In this document: in pieces, positions 25,295 to 34,493 of the stretch
Layout: every line of letters begins with the position of its first letter
Numbering within the stretch: the first letter of the stretch is position 1
Source: a virus
Length of the DNA: 64,000 bases
IMG/VR virus record: IMGVR_UViG_3300033145_000692
Span: 36,908-100,907 of that record
Reading direction: 5' to 3' (one strand)
Made by a program: the position numbers and the translations under genes
Notes under the pieces: generated by a model
What the model was told of the DNA's origin: nothing
Database searches by the model: none
Seen by the model: the letters and a program-made list of their open reading frames with translations, nothing else

Positions 25295-27022
25295 TTACAA
25301 AAGAATTGGCAGTTCGATCTCAATGTCGAGAGTCCTGACATTTACTGCCCGACCCACACGGACTACAAATTGACCGACTGTAGTCGGAGCCGTAGTCGTA
25401 ATTCTCCCAGCAGTTGCTGAGTCAAGGAAGTAGGTAGCCCCGGGGGATAACTCCAAGGTACCAGCAATAGTAGTCCAATCCAAACGTTCGACCATCCCTT
25501 CCGTGAGGTATTGACAAGTCTCGCCCGACAGACAATCAACCTGGACGAAACCAACAACTTCAGTTGTTAATTGCGAGTCAGCTTTCGCCAAGTCAACTGA
25601 ACCGGCACCCGTGATATAGACAGGCTGTCCATCATCAAGGTCAACAGCGGCGATTGCTGTGTAGTAGTCTGTGGCACTTGGCATGGTTGGTAGAATCGGA
25701 TCACTGGGGACATAATAGCCATCGGCACGCTCCGAGCGTGTTGATGAATATCGAAGGGCAATCGGAACGATCTGCGGATTCCAAATTGGATCGAGTTCAC
25801 CTTCAAAGTCAAAGCTTGCTGTGAAGGAGTCAAACCGATCCTCAACAAGAGGTTCACTCGGTGAGGTTATCACACCTCTCCAGTAACGATGTTCCCAGTC
25901 GATCAATCCAATCTCTTGACCCAGGTGATCACTGATGAATGTTTGCAGTTCGTATGCTTCCACTCTCAGCAGACCTGAGAACGTCAACACAAGAGTCTGG
26001 ATTTTTGGCCAGATTGGGTCAGCGAAAACAATCAATGTTCCACCACGGGTCTCACGTAGCACACGGTTGAAAGCCAACCGATCCTTGTTCCCAAGGTTGG
26101 GCGTCTTCAAAGCAACCGAATCAGTCACTACACCAATTGATGGGTACACCAACTGGAATGGTACCTCGATACCCACCATAGGACCGTCGATAGCAGTAGG
26201 TGGTGGGTCGGGTGCATTTGAATCAGTGCTCTCGCCAACGAATGGAGAGTACTGCCATCGAGATGAACCCTTCTCAAGTATATAAGTTGCTGACTGTATT
26301 ACCCCAAGTGCAGACGAAGATTCCCTCGTGGCGCGGACAACTGAGTACGTCGCTGTCTGTCCAAGATTCAACGTTGAATCATCTGTTGAAAACCCAACGT
26401 CACCTGTTGAGGCTTGAGCAAAAACGATGATACTCTCAGCCTCTGGACCAAGCGTGAGGCTTGCCCAGACACTTTGACCAAGTGACATCGCACTGGTAGC
26501 GACACCTGGTATAGCTGTCGCAAGAACCTTGAAAACACTGGCGGTCTGTCTGAAGTCAATCCGTGAAGACTGTGACCTTGACTGGTCACCAGCATTTACC
26601 ACCGAATGTCGCAGACCAGTTTCCGTTGTGACAAACTCAAAGGTGTCGAAGTCCCAAACTTCTTCAGTAGTCGTCAGGTCAGACTCAGCCGACACCCTAA
26701 TTGGTTTAGTGGCTATTGCAGTCTGACCAAATTCGATAGTCGACGAAGTAGAAGCAAATTGAAACTGACTTCTAGCAGTTTGACTCAGTGACAGGATGTT
26801 ATCTGCTGATCGGTTGAGTATGGTGTAAGCAGTAGCATCACTTCCAATTGAAAGTGTAGAAGTGGCCTGAACAACTGGGTAAAGGACTTCAACCCGCTGC
26901 CTGGTTACATAGATATTTCCTGCTTCTTCTACAAGGGCTTCAACTCTTTGACGAGATACCTGAATTTCAGGGGCTTCTAAAACCAGAGCTTCTACTCTCT
27001 GACGGGAAACATAAATAGCCAT
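25295..27022 (-). CDS. multidomain tail protein, 575 aa
   Basis: Residues 1-48 hold three copies of VSRQRVEAL. Residues about 50-240 contain repeated beta segments around L.LGQTA (LSLSQTARS, IEFGQTAIA, MSLGQSVWA, LNLGQTATY). Then comes a domain shared with the 131-residue tail protein (RVEAYELQTFISDHLGQEIG). The last 120 residues are the decoration-like module (TYFLDSATAGRIT, VRVGRAV). It looks like a modular tail or fibre-attachment protein. Confidence 0.65.
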   Translation of the reverse strand: MAIYVSRQRVEALVLEAPEIQVSRQRVEALVEEAGNIYVTRQRVEVLYPVVQATSTLSIGSDATAYTILNRSADNILSLSQTARSQFQFASTSSTIEFGQTAIATKPIRVSAESDLTTTEEVWDFDTFEFVTTETGLRHSVVNAGDQSRSQSSRIDFRQTASVFKVLATAIPGVATSAMSLGQSVWASLTLGPEAESIIVFAQASTGDVGFSTDDSTLNLGQTATYSVVRATRESSSALGVIQSATYILEKGSSRWQYSPFVGESTDSNAPDPPPTAIDGPMVGIEVPFQLVYPSIGVVTDSVALKTPNLGNKDRLAFNRVLRETRGGTLIVFADPIWPKIQTLVLTFSGLLRVEAYELQTFISDHLGQEIGLIDWEHRYWRGVITSPSEPLVEDRFDSFTASFDFEGELDPIWNPQIVPIALRYSSTRSERADGYYVPSDPILPTMPSATDYYTAIAAVDLDDGQPVYITGAGSVDLAKADSQLTTEVVGFVQVDCLSGETCQYLTEGMVERLDWTTIAGTLELSPGATYFLDSATAGRITTTAPTTVGQFVVRVGRAVNVRTLDIEIELPILL

Positions 27023-27039
27023 AACAGCGTCTCCCTCAA

Positions 27040-28074
27040 TTACGGAGTGTCAGCGCGAATTCCAAATTGTGCGGCGTCAAGGTCAGCCGGGACCCAAGCG
27101 GCAGAAGTGTGTGGATCTTCTTCTTCAACCCTTGTAGTTGTGACATATGATGTAGATGTGATGGTTTCAGGTGAACCAGCGCTCGTAGTTGTATCTGACT
27201 TAATCAAATTGCTCAAATCAACAGTGCCTGCTGTTACTTTTACCTCGGTGGTAATTTGAATACCATCAACAGATGAAGCCCCCGCTGGCAAATTGCCATA
27301 GCCATACAAATCATCAACGTCAGAGCTTGCCTCATTGTATGTTGTATCTTCATCCGTCAACCCACCATCATCTACATTCTCGTAGTTACTCCCTGCACTG
27401 GGTGTCCATCCCGTGCTGTCGCCAGCCCCGGAGGGATCAAGTGCTACGACTGACCTGTTTCCAAGAAAATCATTGTTGGCAGAACCTGTACTATCGAGAA
27501 TATAAACATCATCCCAATAGACTCTTTTGGTATAAAAAGCAGAGAAACGGACTGCTGTATGATAAGCATTAGAGCCAGGTTGTGTATCAACACCTGATGC
27601 AGACAACCATTCGGTATTATTTATCCTGAGTTCAAACTCCCCGGCGGAATCATGTGTCAAAACTTTGAATTCCAGATAGTACCAAGTAGCAGCAAGCAAT
27701 TGATTTGTGGTTGTGCCCAGTAGGGAATTGTTATTATAGACAGCGATTCTTCCATCAGTATTTAGCCTAAGCTGCATTCCCACTTGAGTATTTTCGTAAA
27801 AGAACAGAAAATCACGGAGTGCCGTTGGAAGTCCACTGCACTTGAATGCCACACCACAAACTAGAGTGTCATCTGTCGTTAGATGAGGTGTTTGGATATA
27901 TACGGTGTCATTATTCATTTCTAAGCAATAATCCCCACTTCGACCTGCTTCAATATCCATCAGGTATTCATTGGCGACCCTGGCGTATTTCCGCTCCACA
28001 ATACCACCTGGCGAAGGAGCATCGCCAATTGATGAACCGAATCCTTCAAAACCTTCAATCCAAAGCAATGCCAT
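27040..28074 (-). CDS. LamG/jelly-roll-like tail-region protein
   Basis: The 344-residue protein starts MALLWIEGFEGFGSSIG and has the alternating beta segments of a concanavalin/LamG sandwich (VAFKCSGLPTALRDFLFFYE, TWYYLEFKVLTHDSAGEFEL, YWDDVYILDSTG). The C-terminal part is thinner and Thr-rich. Such domains bind carbohydrates, so a host-surface role is likely. AGGAG precedes the ATG. The family call rests on pattern only. Confidence 0.6.
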   Translation of the reverse strand: MALLWIEGFEGFGSSIGDAPSPGGIVERKYARVANEYLMDIEAGRSGDYCLEMNNDTVYIQTPHLTTDDTLVCGVAFKCSGLPTALRDFLFFYENTQVGMQLRLNTDGRIAVYNNNSLLGTTTNQLLAATWYYLEFKVLTHDSAGEFELRINNTEWLSASGVDTQPGSNAYHTAVRFSAFYTKRVYWDDVYILDSTGSANNDFLGNRSVVALDPSGAGDSTGWTPSAGSNYENVDDGGLTDEDTTYNEASSDVDDLYGYGNLPAGASSVDGIQITTEVKVTAGTVDLSNLIKSDTTTSAGSPETITSTSYVTTTRVEEEDPHTSAAWVPADLDAAQFGIRADTP

Positions 28075-28096
28075 GTTGGACTCCTATACAAAGAAA

Positions 28097-28135
28097 GGCG
28101 GTCGAACCCGGGTCAAGACCCAAAGTCCGACCGCC
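28097..28135 (-). terminator. terminator within the tail operon
   Basis: GGCGGTCG/CGACCGCC encloses an inner GGGTC/GACCC stem and is followed on the minus strand by TTTCTTTGT. It lies between the 207-residue tail gene and the LamG-like gene, so downstream tip genes may be expressed at a lower level. Confidence 0.75.
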
Positions 28136-28150
28136 CAAGGGAGAGAATCG

Positions 28151-28774
28151 TTAAGCACTGATTGTATAGGTGACCTTCAGTTGGTCATCGAGCACAACCG
28201 GTACATCGGCAGCGAAGAGTGCAGTTGCCCACAGCTTGTTGACAGGAGTGGTGCCAGCGTCATGGTTGCTTTTTGTCTCAGCGTGTTCGCCTGCACACAG
28301 GAAGACGCCCTTGACATCACCACCACCTGTCATGATGAACGTCACAACAGAGGCGTTGGTGATCGCCTGCGCTGAAGCAGCACCCTCTGTCCATTCACCT
28401 CGGATGGTAGTGTCGGCTACGATCTTGTAATCGGCGAACTCATCCCACCCGTTACCAGCTTGGTCAATGTTGTCATAGGTGTCACCGGCGGCAAGAGCCG
28501 AATAGCCTACCAGGTCGATCAGACCAAGATACCATGTACCGTAGATCGCTACCCCGTGGAACATCACGTCCAGGAGGATGTTCTTACCCTCGTTGGTGAT
28601 ATCGTTCTTGAAGGAATATGAACCAATCCGCACACCCTTACGGAAATGCTCGACTTGAAACTTACCACCAAGGCTAGAAAGATCGCTCCCAACGTCCGAC
28701 CCAGGAAGGATGGGACCATTGTCAACTCTGGCGATCGCCTGTTGACCAACTTGCAGCTTTGAACTTATCGACAT
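28151..28774 (-). CDS. tail-region protein, 207 aa
   Basis: The product has FKNDITNEGKNILLDVMFHG and IYGTWYLGLIDLVGYSALAAGDTYD, a pattern I associate with phage proteins that sit between tape measure and fibre genes. GGAG precedes the ATG. No catalytic motif is apparent. Confidence 0.65.
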   Translation of the reverse strand: MSISSKLQVGQQAIARVDNGPILPGSDVGSDLSSLGGKFQVEHFRKGVRIGSYSFKNDITNEGKNILLDVMFHGVAIYGTWYLGLIDLVGYSALAAGDTYDNIDQAGNGWDEFADYKIVADTTIRGEWTEGAASAQAITNASVVTFIMTGGGDVKGVFLCAGEHAETKSNHDAGTTPVNKLWATALFAADVPVVLDDQLKVTYTISA

Positions 28775-28800
28775 GTGAAAACTCCATAGTAAAAGGTTGG

Positions 28801-31800
28801 TTAAATGCGACCTGAACCTCGCCGTATCTCACGACGAAAAGCCTGCATCACTTCGCGACCCGTTTGTCGGGGACTCGAAGACTCACTGACATTTATCGAC
28901 ACATCGCCGATGTTGGTGGTCGAGCCACCCGACTCACGATACACCGGAGTTCTCCCGGCATTCATTGCTTGAAGTTGTGAAAAGAAACGCCTCGAACTTT
29001 TGGCGTTGACAACAAACTCACCTTCTGATAACATCGCAGGGATAGTGTCCGTCCCACGTCCACCAGAAGCAAAGTATCCAAGTGGTCCACCCTTTGCCGC
29101 TGTGACAGCACCAGAAGATAGACTCGATTGAGCCGACGCCGCTGCCTGGACCGTCTGAAGCAATTGTCCGTAGCTCGCTACTAAATTGTCCACAGCAGCT
29201 TGTGTGTTGCTCACAGCCGATGCGTGCCCATCCTGGGCAGCGTTCGTACTCTGCAACTTCATGTTGATCCCATCGACCGAAGACTGAAGCTGATCGGCAC
29301 CAGTCTTTGCCTCAATAAACGGATTCTGGAATCTTTGGTCCCCTGCTTCAGTGCTATTAGTGGGAGGCTTAGGTTGGACAACTGCGTTTGCTGCTGCGTT
29401 TGCTGATGCCCTTGACTCCAGATATTTCTGGGCCAATACACCAACAGCCTCAGATTCTTCTTTGATAGCTGCCATGGTAAGCTGCTGAGCCGCTGCTTTC
29501 TTCTGTGCATCACCCTCAGCCATGAGAGACATGATGTGTTTAGTCTCCATCATACCATTGGCACGTTTGTTCACTGCCTCCTCTTCCTGAAGAGACTTGA
29601 CTTCAGCACTCGACTGATTGGCAAAGCTGGAGTAAGCATCCTCTGAAGCCCTCTGTCGGATGATAGCGGCTTGACCCAACTTCTGCATAGCAGTATTGAG
29701 TTCGCCGAGGTGTTGATCATACTTCTTCCGATCGCCACCCTTCCCAAACAAACCTGTCGAAAGGCTGTCTTGCAACGCCCTACCGGCGGTTGCTATTTTA
29801 TTCACCTCCGCGATGGTTTTGGGACCTTGGTTAGCCAACTCAACCAAATCAGCCTGGAGCTTATTGATGCCAATGGCTACATCGTCAGGCACCATCATAG
29901 CCTCTCCACCAACACCAATGTGACTAACTTCACTGAGTTGAGTAATCTCCTTCAGAATGTTGAGGGACTTTGTGAGAGAATTTTGGTATTCAACTTCAGC
30001 CTTCTTAGCACCAGCCCGACCTTCGCTAGAAGCTTGCTCAGCTTCAGATTGACCTGCCTTGGCAAGATTGAAGCTTCCCATGTCTTCGAGATTGATACCC
30101 TTTTTGTCCGCATAGAATTGGACCTTCACACGGGCTGGGTCTTTCGCGAAGAATGCTTCAAATGACGATTTGACCTCCTGTTGAATGGAATCCATATTTG
30201 CTGGAAGAGCAAGCAACGTTTGCACTTCGAGTTCAGCTTCTGAGATAGCCAAGTTTTCAACAAGCTTCTGAACCAGTGGGGAAGCATCGGCACCAAATCT
30301 GTCAACACCAATGTCGACAATCTTGAAGAACTTCTCCATCTCCTTTTCAAGTTCTTTCCGATTTGCCGTCATATCCGATTGAGACATGAACTCACCATCC
30401 TTGGTCTGATCAGCAAGCTTCGCAATCTTATCCTGGCTCCCCTTCAGAGCAGCCGCCCATCCTGCGGCATCTTTCGCGCTGACTTTCAGATTTGCTGAGG
30501 TTTCCTTGAGCCTTGATCCATACTTCTTCTCAGCTTCGATCATCTTCTTGGTCATTTGTTCAACACTTGAGTTGACCTGTAGACGATACCTGTCGTTATC
30601 AGTGCTCTGTGTCAAGGAGTACGCCTGTTCGTTCAAGGCGATGGCTCTCTTATGAGCCGACATTGCGATTTCATGTTCCTGATCAGTGGTTGCAGACGAC
30701 ATCAAGCTAAGGGCTCGCTGAGACTCCTCAGCAGACTTCTGCATGATCTTCCGCAGTTTCACTGTGTCAGATTCTGTCGCATCAAGACCCCGTTGGAACA
30801 AGGTATCTTCCAGACCTACCGCCAGACTAGCAGCAGTCTTCTGTGATTTCTCAACAGCCTTATCAGCTTCGATCGCAGCCGACTTTATTGCCTCAACAGC
30901 AGCGAGACGAGACTTGACAATACCATCCAGAGCCCACTTTGTGCTTGTGACGAGAGCGGAATTAGAATCCTGGGCAACGTCGATTCGATCCATGTAAGCC
31001 TTGCGATTTTCCGCAAGTTCTTTGGCACGAAACTTCTTCAACTGCTCAAACTTATGCTTCTCAGCCGAAAGCTCCTTGTCGATTGACAACTGGCGTTTTG
31101 CAACCGCCTCGTCGTTAGCAGACGCTGCATCAGCGATATCCGCTGCCCTCAGATTTGCAACGCGGGTATTGTACATCTGCATCGCGAGAACCGAAGCACT
31201 TATCACAGCAACTATCCCAAGTGAAGCTTGAAGCAGTGTGAACGAAGCGGCAGCTACCCCATTGGCGATCGCCATAATTTTCGCCTTCAATGCAAGGGCA
31301 CCCATCGCGATACCAACAGCACCGAGTCCGGCAGCAACCACTGGTAGAGTTCTACCCATGGAAGTCAGTAGAACGATAACAGTGTCAGCCCCTCCGACAA
31401 ACTGTGACATGTCGTTGAAAGCCGCCAAGACAGACTGTCCGAATTCAACTGTGAAAAAGTTCTTCAACTTGTTCAAGTCTTTTGTGACCTTCTCAGCGTC
31501 TGTTTCAATAACCAACTTGTAGGCTTTGTCGTATGCATCCTGAAGGGCTTGGTGCTGTTCCTTCAACGTCCTGTTAAAATGCTGAGCCTCATCGTTGACC
31601 AAAGTCAACACACCAGTCAAGCCACGGATACGTGGGAACAACTTCGCGATCGCAGCGGCATTACCTTCGGTGGTTCCTGTAACCGCTCTGACAGCATCCT
31701 GAAGATTATAGGCTTCCAGGACTTGTTCACCAGTGGCGAACCCAAGCTCACGCATCGCAGCCTTCATTGCTGTGGTAGGCTTCAGGAAGCCCTGCATTGT

Positions 31801-33198
31801 ACCACGAATCTGCGTGAACGCCTTGTCTGTCTTGATACCGTTGATTGTCAACGTCGCCACAGAAGCATTCAACTCTTCCATGGAGATACCAAGCTTGTCA
31901 GCAATAGGCGCAACGGTACCATACCCCTGTGCCAATTCCTCAGCACGGGTACGACCTAATTCGATTGTCTTGAAGAATTTGGCGGCAACATCATCTGTTT
32001 CGCCAACCTCTTTCCCAAAGGCATTCAGCACACCAGAGAGAAGGTTGACAGACGTTGCCATGTCTGTCTTTGTTACTTTGGAGAACTTGGCAGCCGAGCC
32101 AAGGAATGATTCAACATCAGCCTGAGTACTGGCGATCTGGTTTGATACCGTTTGGTAGGCAGCTTCAGCAGTGCCTGCGAGACCCACATTGAACTGATCT
32201 GATACCCTGTTCACCATGGAACCAATGTCATCAGCGGTACCGAGTTCCCTACCAATGGTGCCAATTTCTGCAACGGATCTCTGAAACTTGACAGCGTCTT
32301 TAACAGCCGCTCTCAATCCCGCACGGATAGCACTCAGAGCCCGAACAATGGCTTGGGTTGCCATAACCCTTGTCATAGTCTGCCACGTGACAGTCATTCC
32401 ATTAGTGGCTGTCTGACCAGCAGAGGACATCTTTTGCATATCGTTGGCGATCTTGTTCGCCGGGCCTGTCAGAGACTGTCCCAGCATCCCATGGATCGCG
32501 ATCAACTGATTGATGCTCATACCACTATTGAGAGCAGCTTCGGCAATCTTGGTCGACATTGACAACCAGTTTCGCTTCTGGGCGTCTGTAGCTTTTTTTG
32601 ACAGTGGGATAAGTTTTTGCACCTCGACTGCATACCGCGATGTGTCTGGTGCCGGGATAGCAACCCTTGATCGCCCACTGATCTTTGCCAGAGCATCCGC
32701 CATCTTGTTGGCGGTACCCGTCATATTCTGAGTCATGTCCGCATTGGTAGATGCGAGGTCGGCTGCCGTCTTCTTGTGCTTCGATGCATACTCGGCAGCG
32801 GCGGTAATGGCTGTTTGGAATGCCCTCTTCTGCTCCTTGGAAGCTGTACCAGCGATCTTGTACATACTCTGCAATTGAGAGATGTACGAAGAGAGGTCGG
32901 GCGGCTTGACAGAAGTGGCGGCTTTTGCAGCAGTGACGGGTGTAGCTTGTTTTGGAATTGCAGAAGCTCTTCCTTGGAGACTGGCAACCTTCTGTAGCTC
33001 AGTCGCCGCAATCTTAGCGTTGGAAGACAGGTGTTTGAGAGCAGCTACCGTCTTACCAGCTTTCGCATTAAACGCCGTGAAACCTGCCGGAGCAGCGGTG
33101 ACACTGGCATTCAAGGCTTGCATCGACTTGTCAAGGTTGGCTAATGTGGCGATTGCCTGACTGGCATCAAACCCCATTTTTTGTTCAATATCTGACAT
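28801..33198 (-). CDS. tail tape measure protein
   Basis: The 1465-residue protein is mostly helical. Residues about 290-500 carry the typical tape-measure core (SVAEIGTIGRELGTADDIG, FSKVTKTDMATSVNLLSGVL, AQGYGTVAPIADKLGISMEE). A hydrophobic stretch follows near 610-680, then long Ala/Lys/Glu coiled coils. It ends with the GGRGTDTIPAMLSEGEFVVN segment common in these proteins. At roughly 0.15 nm per residue a tail near 220 nm is predicted. The start overlaps the upstream stop (TAATG). Confidence 0.92.
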   Translation of the reverse strand: MSDIEQKMGFDASQAIATLANLDKSMQALNASVTAAPAGFTAFNAKAGKTVAALKHLSSNAKIAATELQKVASLQGRASAIPKQATPVTAAKAATSVKPPDLSSYISQLQSMYKIAGTASKEQKRAFQTAITAAAEYASKHKKTAADLASTNADMTQNMTGTANKMADALAKISGRSRVAIPAPDTSRYAVEVQKLIPLSKKATDAQKRNWLSMSTKIAEAALNSGMSINQLIAIHGMLGQSLTGPANKIANDMQKMSSAGQTATNGMTVTWQTMTRVMATQAIVRALSAIRAGLRAAVKDAVKFQRSVAEIGTIGRELGTADDIGSMVNRVSDQFNVGLAGTAEAAYQTVSNQIASTQADVESFLGSAAKFSKVTKTDMATSVNLLSGVLNAFGKEVGETDDVAAKFFKTIELGRTRAEELAQGYGTVAPIADKLGISMEELNASVATLTINGIKTDKAFTQIRGTMQGFLKPTTAMKAAMRELGFATGEQVLEAYNLQDAVRAVTGTTEGNAAAIAKLFPRIRGLTGVLTLVNDEAQHFNRTLKEQHQALQDAYDKAYKLVIETDAEKVTKDLNKLKNFFTVEFGQSVLAAFNDMSQFVGGADTVIVLLTSMGRTLPVVAAGLGAVGIAMGALALKAKIMAIANGVAAASFTLLQASLGIVAVISASVLAMQMYNTRVANLRAADIADAASANDEAVAKRQLSIDKELSAEKHKFEQLKKFRAKELAENRKAYMDRIDVAQDSNSALVTSTKWALDGIVKSRLAAVEAIKSAAIEADKAVEKSQKTAASLAVGLEDTLFQRGLDATESDTVKLRKIMQKSAEESQRALSLMSSATTDQEHEIAMSAHKRAIALNEQAYSLTQSTDNDRYRLQVNSSVEQMTKKMIEAEKKYGSRLKETSANLKVSAKDAAGWAAALKGSQDKIAKLADQTKDGEFMSQSDMTANRKELEKEMEKFFKIVDIGVDRFGADASPLVQKLVENLAISEAELEVQTLLALPANMDSIQQEVKSSFEAFFAKDPARVKVQFYADKKGINLEDMGSFNLAKAGQSEAEQASSEGRAGAKKAEVEYQNSLTKSLNILKEITQLSEVSHIGVGGEAMMVPDDVAIGINKLQADLVELANQGPKTIAEVNKIATAGRALQDSLSTGLFGKGGDRKKYDQHLGELNTAMQKLGQAAIIRQRASEDAYSSFANQSSAEVKSLQEEEAVNKRANGMMETKHIMSLMAEGDAQKKAAAQQLTMAAIKEESEAVGVLAQKYLESRASANAAANAVVQPKPPTNSTEAGDQRFQNPFIEAKTGADQLQSSVDGINMKLQSTNAAQDGHASAVSNTQAAVDNLVASYGQLLQTVQAAASAQSSLSSGAVTAAKGGPLGYFASGGRGTDTIPAMLSEGEFVVNAKSSRRFFSQLQAMNAGRTPVYRESGGSTTNIGDVSINVSESSSPRQTGREVMQAFRREIRRGSGRI

Positions 33199-33695
33199 TA
33201 TCCCACCTTAACTTTTGTTGTTTTCAGCGACTTCCATGGGTCCGGCAACCTAACATCAGCAGCAACTTGTTTGAAGACTTCCCGACCTTTTTCCTGAAAC
33301 CGATAGGGTCCAGGTTTCTTCAATTTGGCGAAAACAGCAGGATCGCCTTCTGGGCTGTTAAACTCGTTCCAAACCAAATGTCGAAGATCTGTTCCATACT
33401 CGAATGTGTATTCCCCTTTACTGGAGTCAGAAGTCATCTTACCCTTGCTATGAGCAATACCTGTACTAATATCACTCTTGACTATCGGTGAGATCGACAA
33501 GTTGAAACCAACCTCGCGCGATAGGGCGAGAAACGTTGCCCGTGATGCACCTGACCAAGTTGGAATCTCATCAAGAACTGTGTTGAGCCAAACAAAGGCT
33601 GCATGAGCAATCTCTTCTGAGAGATGCTCATGCAACCGTTTTCGGTAGCCCTCTAAGTCGAAGTGCAGCGAGGTAAGCGATCCTTTGAACTTCAT
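33198..33695 (-). CDS. probable tail/neck protein, 165 aa
   Basis: ATG 33695 is chosen; a TTG two codons earlier is also possible. The product contains AAFVWLNTVLDEIPTWSGASR and GEYTFEYGTDLRHLVWNEFN, a pattern reminiscent of HK97 gp10-like tail-completion proteins. It lies between the tail chaperone frameshift product and the tape measure. The assignment is tentative. Confidence 0.55.
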   Translation of the reverse strand: MKFKGSLTSLHFDLEGYRKRLHEHLSEEIAHAAFVWLNTVLDEIPTWSGASRATFLALSREVGFNLSISPIVKSDISTGIAHSKGKMTSDSSKGEYTFEYGTDLRHLVWNEFNSPEGDPAVFAKLKKPGPYRFQEKGREVFKQVAADVRLPDPWKSLKTTKVKVG

Positions 33696-33710
33696 GATCA
33701 ACAGTCTCCA

Positions 33711-34405
33711 CTACCGGCGTGATCTTCTCCCAGGTAATTTCGGAGAGGCATGAGCCTGTTTTACAGGCTCGCCCGCCTCATCGTGAGAACACACTTGGTC
33801 AAACGCAAGAATCATTGCTTGAGTTTGAACACCATTCTCTTCCCACGATGGGTCTACACCGGGTGGTAGGATGCCTACTCGGACGCAGGCTTGCCAGATG
33901 GCGTAGGTACCGGTCCGGTACTTGGGCCAGAGGATTCGCTTTGAGTTGACTGCTGACCAACAAGAAAAGACTCTCGCGCCTGCTCAAGCTTCTCCTCATC
34001 GAGACAGTTTGCTTGGAACACAAGCTGTTGGACACGGTTGCATTCAACCTGATTAAAGCCAGCTTTCTTCAAGTCATCCGCCCAATTCTCCCACGTCTTT
34101 GGGTTCTTGATATCCACGGTATCCCATGTGATATCACTCGGAGCCAATGATAAGACGATCAGCCAAGCCAACCGCTTCTTCCCATAGGTCGCCATCATGT
34201 CCTTGTAACCAAGGTCCTCCAGGTTGTCCACCCAGCCGATCTTAGGCTTGTGGATGACAGGAGCCTTTGGCTCCGGACAGACCTTGTTGAAGGGTTCATA
34301 ATCAGGAACACCTTGGGCTCGGAAGACGATCTCACCCTCACCACGTGGTAATACGAGGAGCACTTCATTCGGTAAGGTTTGTGGGTCTACACCACCAATT
34401 CTCAT
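33711..34405 (-). CDS. tail assembly chaperone GT-type fusion (-1 frameshift)
   Basis: The short chaperone frame (33875-34405) can be joined by a -1 shift to a second frame that is open from about 33990 to TAG 33711. The extension reads ...ILWPKYRTGTYAIW, VRVGILPPGVDPSWEENG and AMILAFDQV before a basic end, and looks like real protein. The shift must occur between about 33990 and the short frame's stop at 33875. TCTTTTC at 33964-33970 is the best slippery candidate (tRNA-Phe stays on TTT). The palindrome GTACCGG-CCGGTAC lies about 40 bases downstream. The fusion would be 231 residues. Confidence 0.65.
33875..34405 (-). CDS. tail assembly chaperone (G-type, short form)
   Basis: The 176-residue product (MRIGGVDPQTLPNEVLLVLP...) sits directly upstream of the tape measure region, where lambda-like phages carry the frameshifted G/GT pair. 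It ends in a Ser/Pro/Gly linker (SESSGPSTGPVPTPSGKPAS). ATG 34405 is chosen for GGGAG upstream. Chaperones of this type coat the tape measure before tube polymerisation. Confidence 0.7.
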   Translation of the reverse strand: MRIGGVDPQTLPNEVLLVLPRGEGEIVFRAQGVPDYEPFNKVCPEPKAPVIHKPKIGWVDNLEDLGYKDMMATYGKKRLAWLIVLSLAPSDITWDTVDIKNPKTWENWADDLKKAGFNQVECNRVQQLVFQANCLDEEKLEQARESFLVGQQSTQSESSGPSTGPVPTPSGKPASE

Positions 34406-34433
34406 TTTGTTCTCCCTCAAGATTTGAAAAGAA

Positions 34434-34462
34434 AGCCCGGGGATGGGTGTCATCCCCGGGCT
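34434..34462 (-). terminator. terminator after tail-tube genes
   Basis: An 11-bp stem AGCCCGGGGAT/ATCCCCGGGCT with a 7-base loop is followed on the minus strand by TTTCTTTTC. It lies between the tail-tube gene and the chaperone, fitting the need for far more tube than chaperone. Confidence 0.85.
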
Positions 34463-34465
34463 ACG

Positions 34466-34493
34466 TCACTCAACTATTGGCCACTCAACTATT
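34466..34493. repeat. 14-15-bp tandem duplication at stop codon
   Basis: CACTCAACTATTGG occurs twice, one base apart, covering the stop of the tube gene. It looks like recent slippage. Confidence 0.75.
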
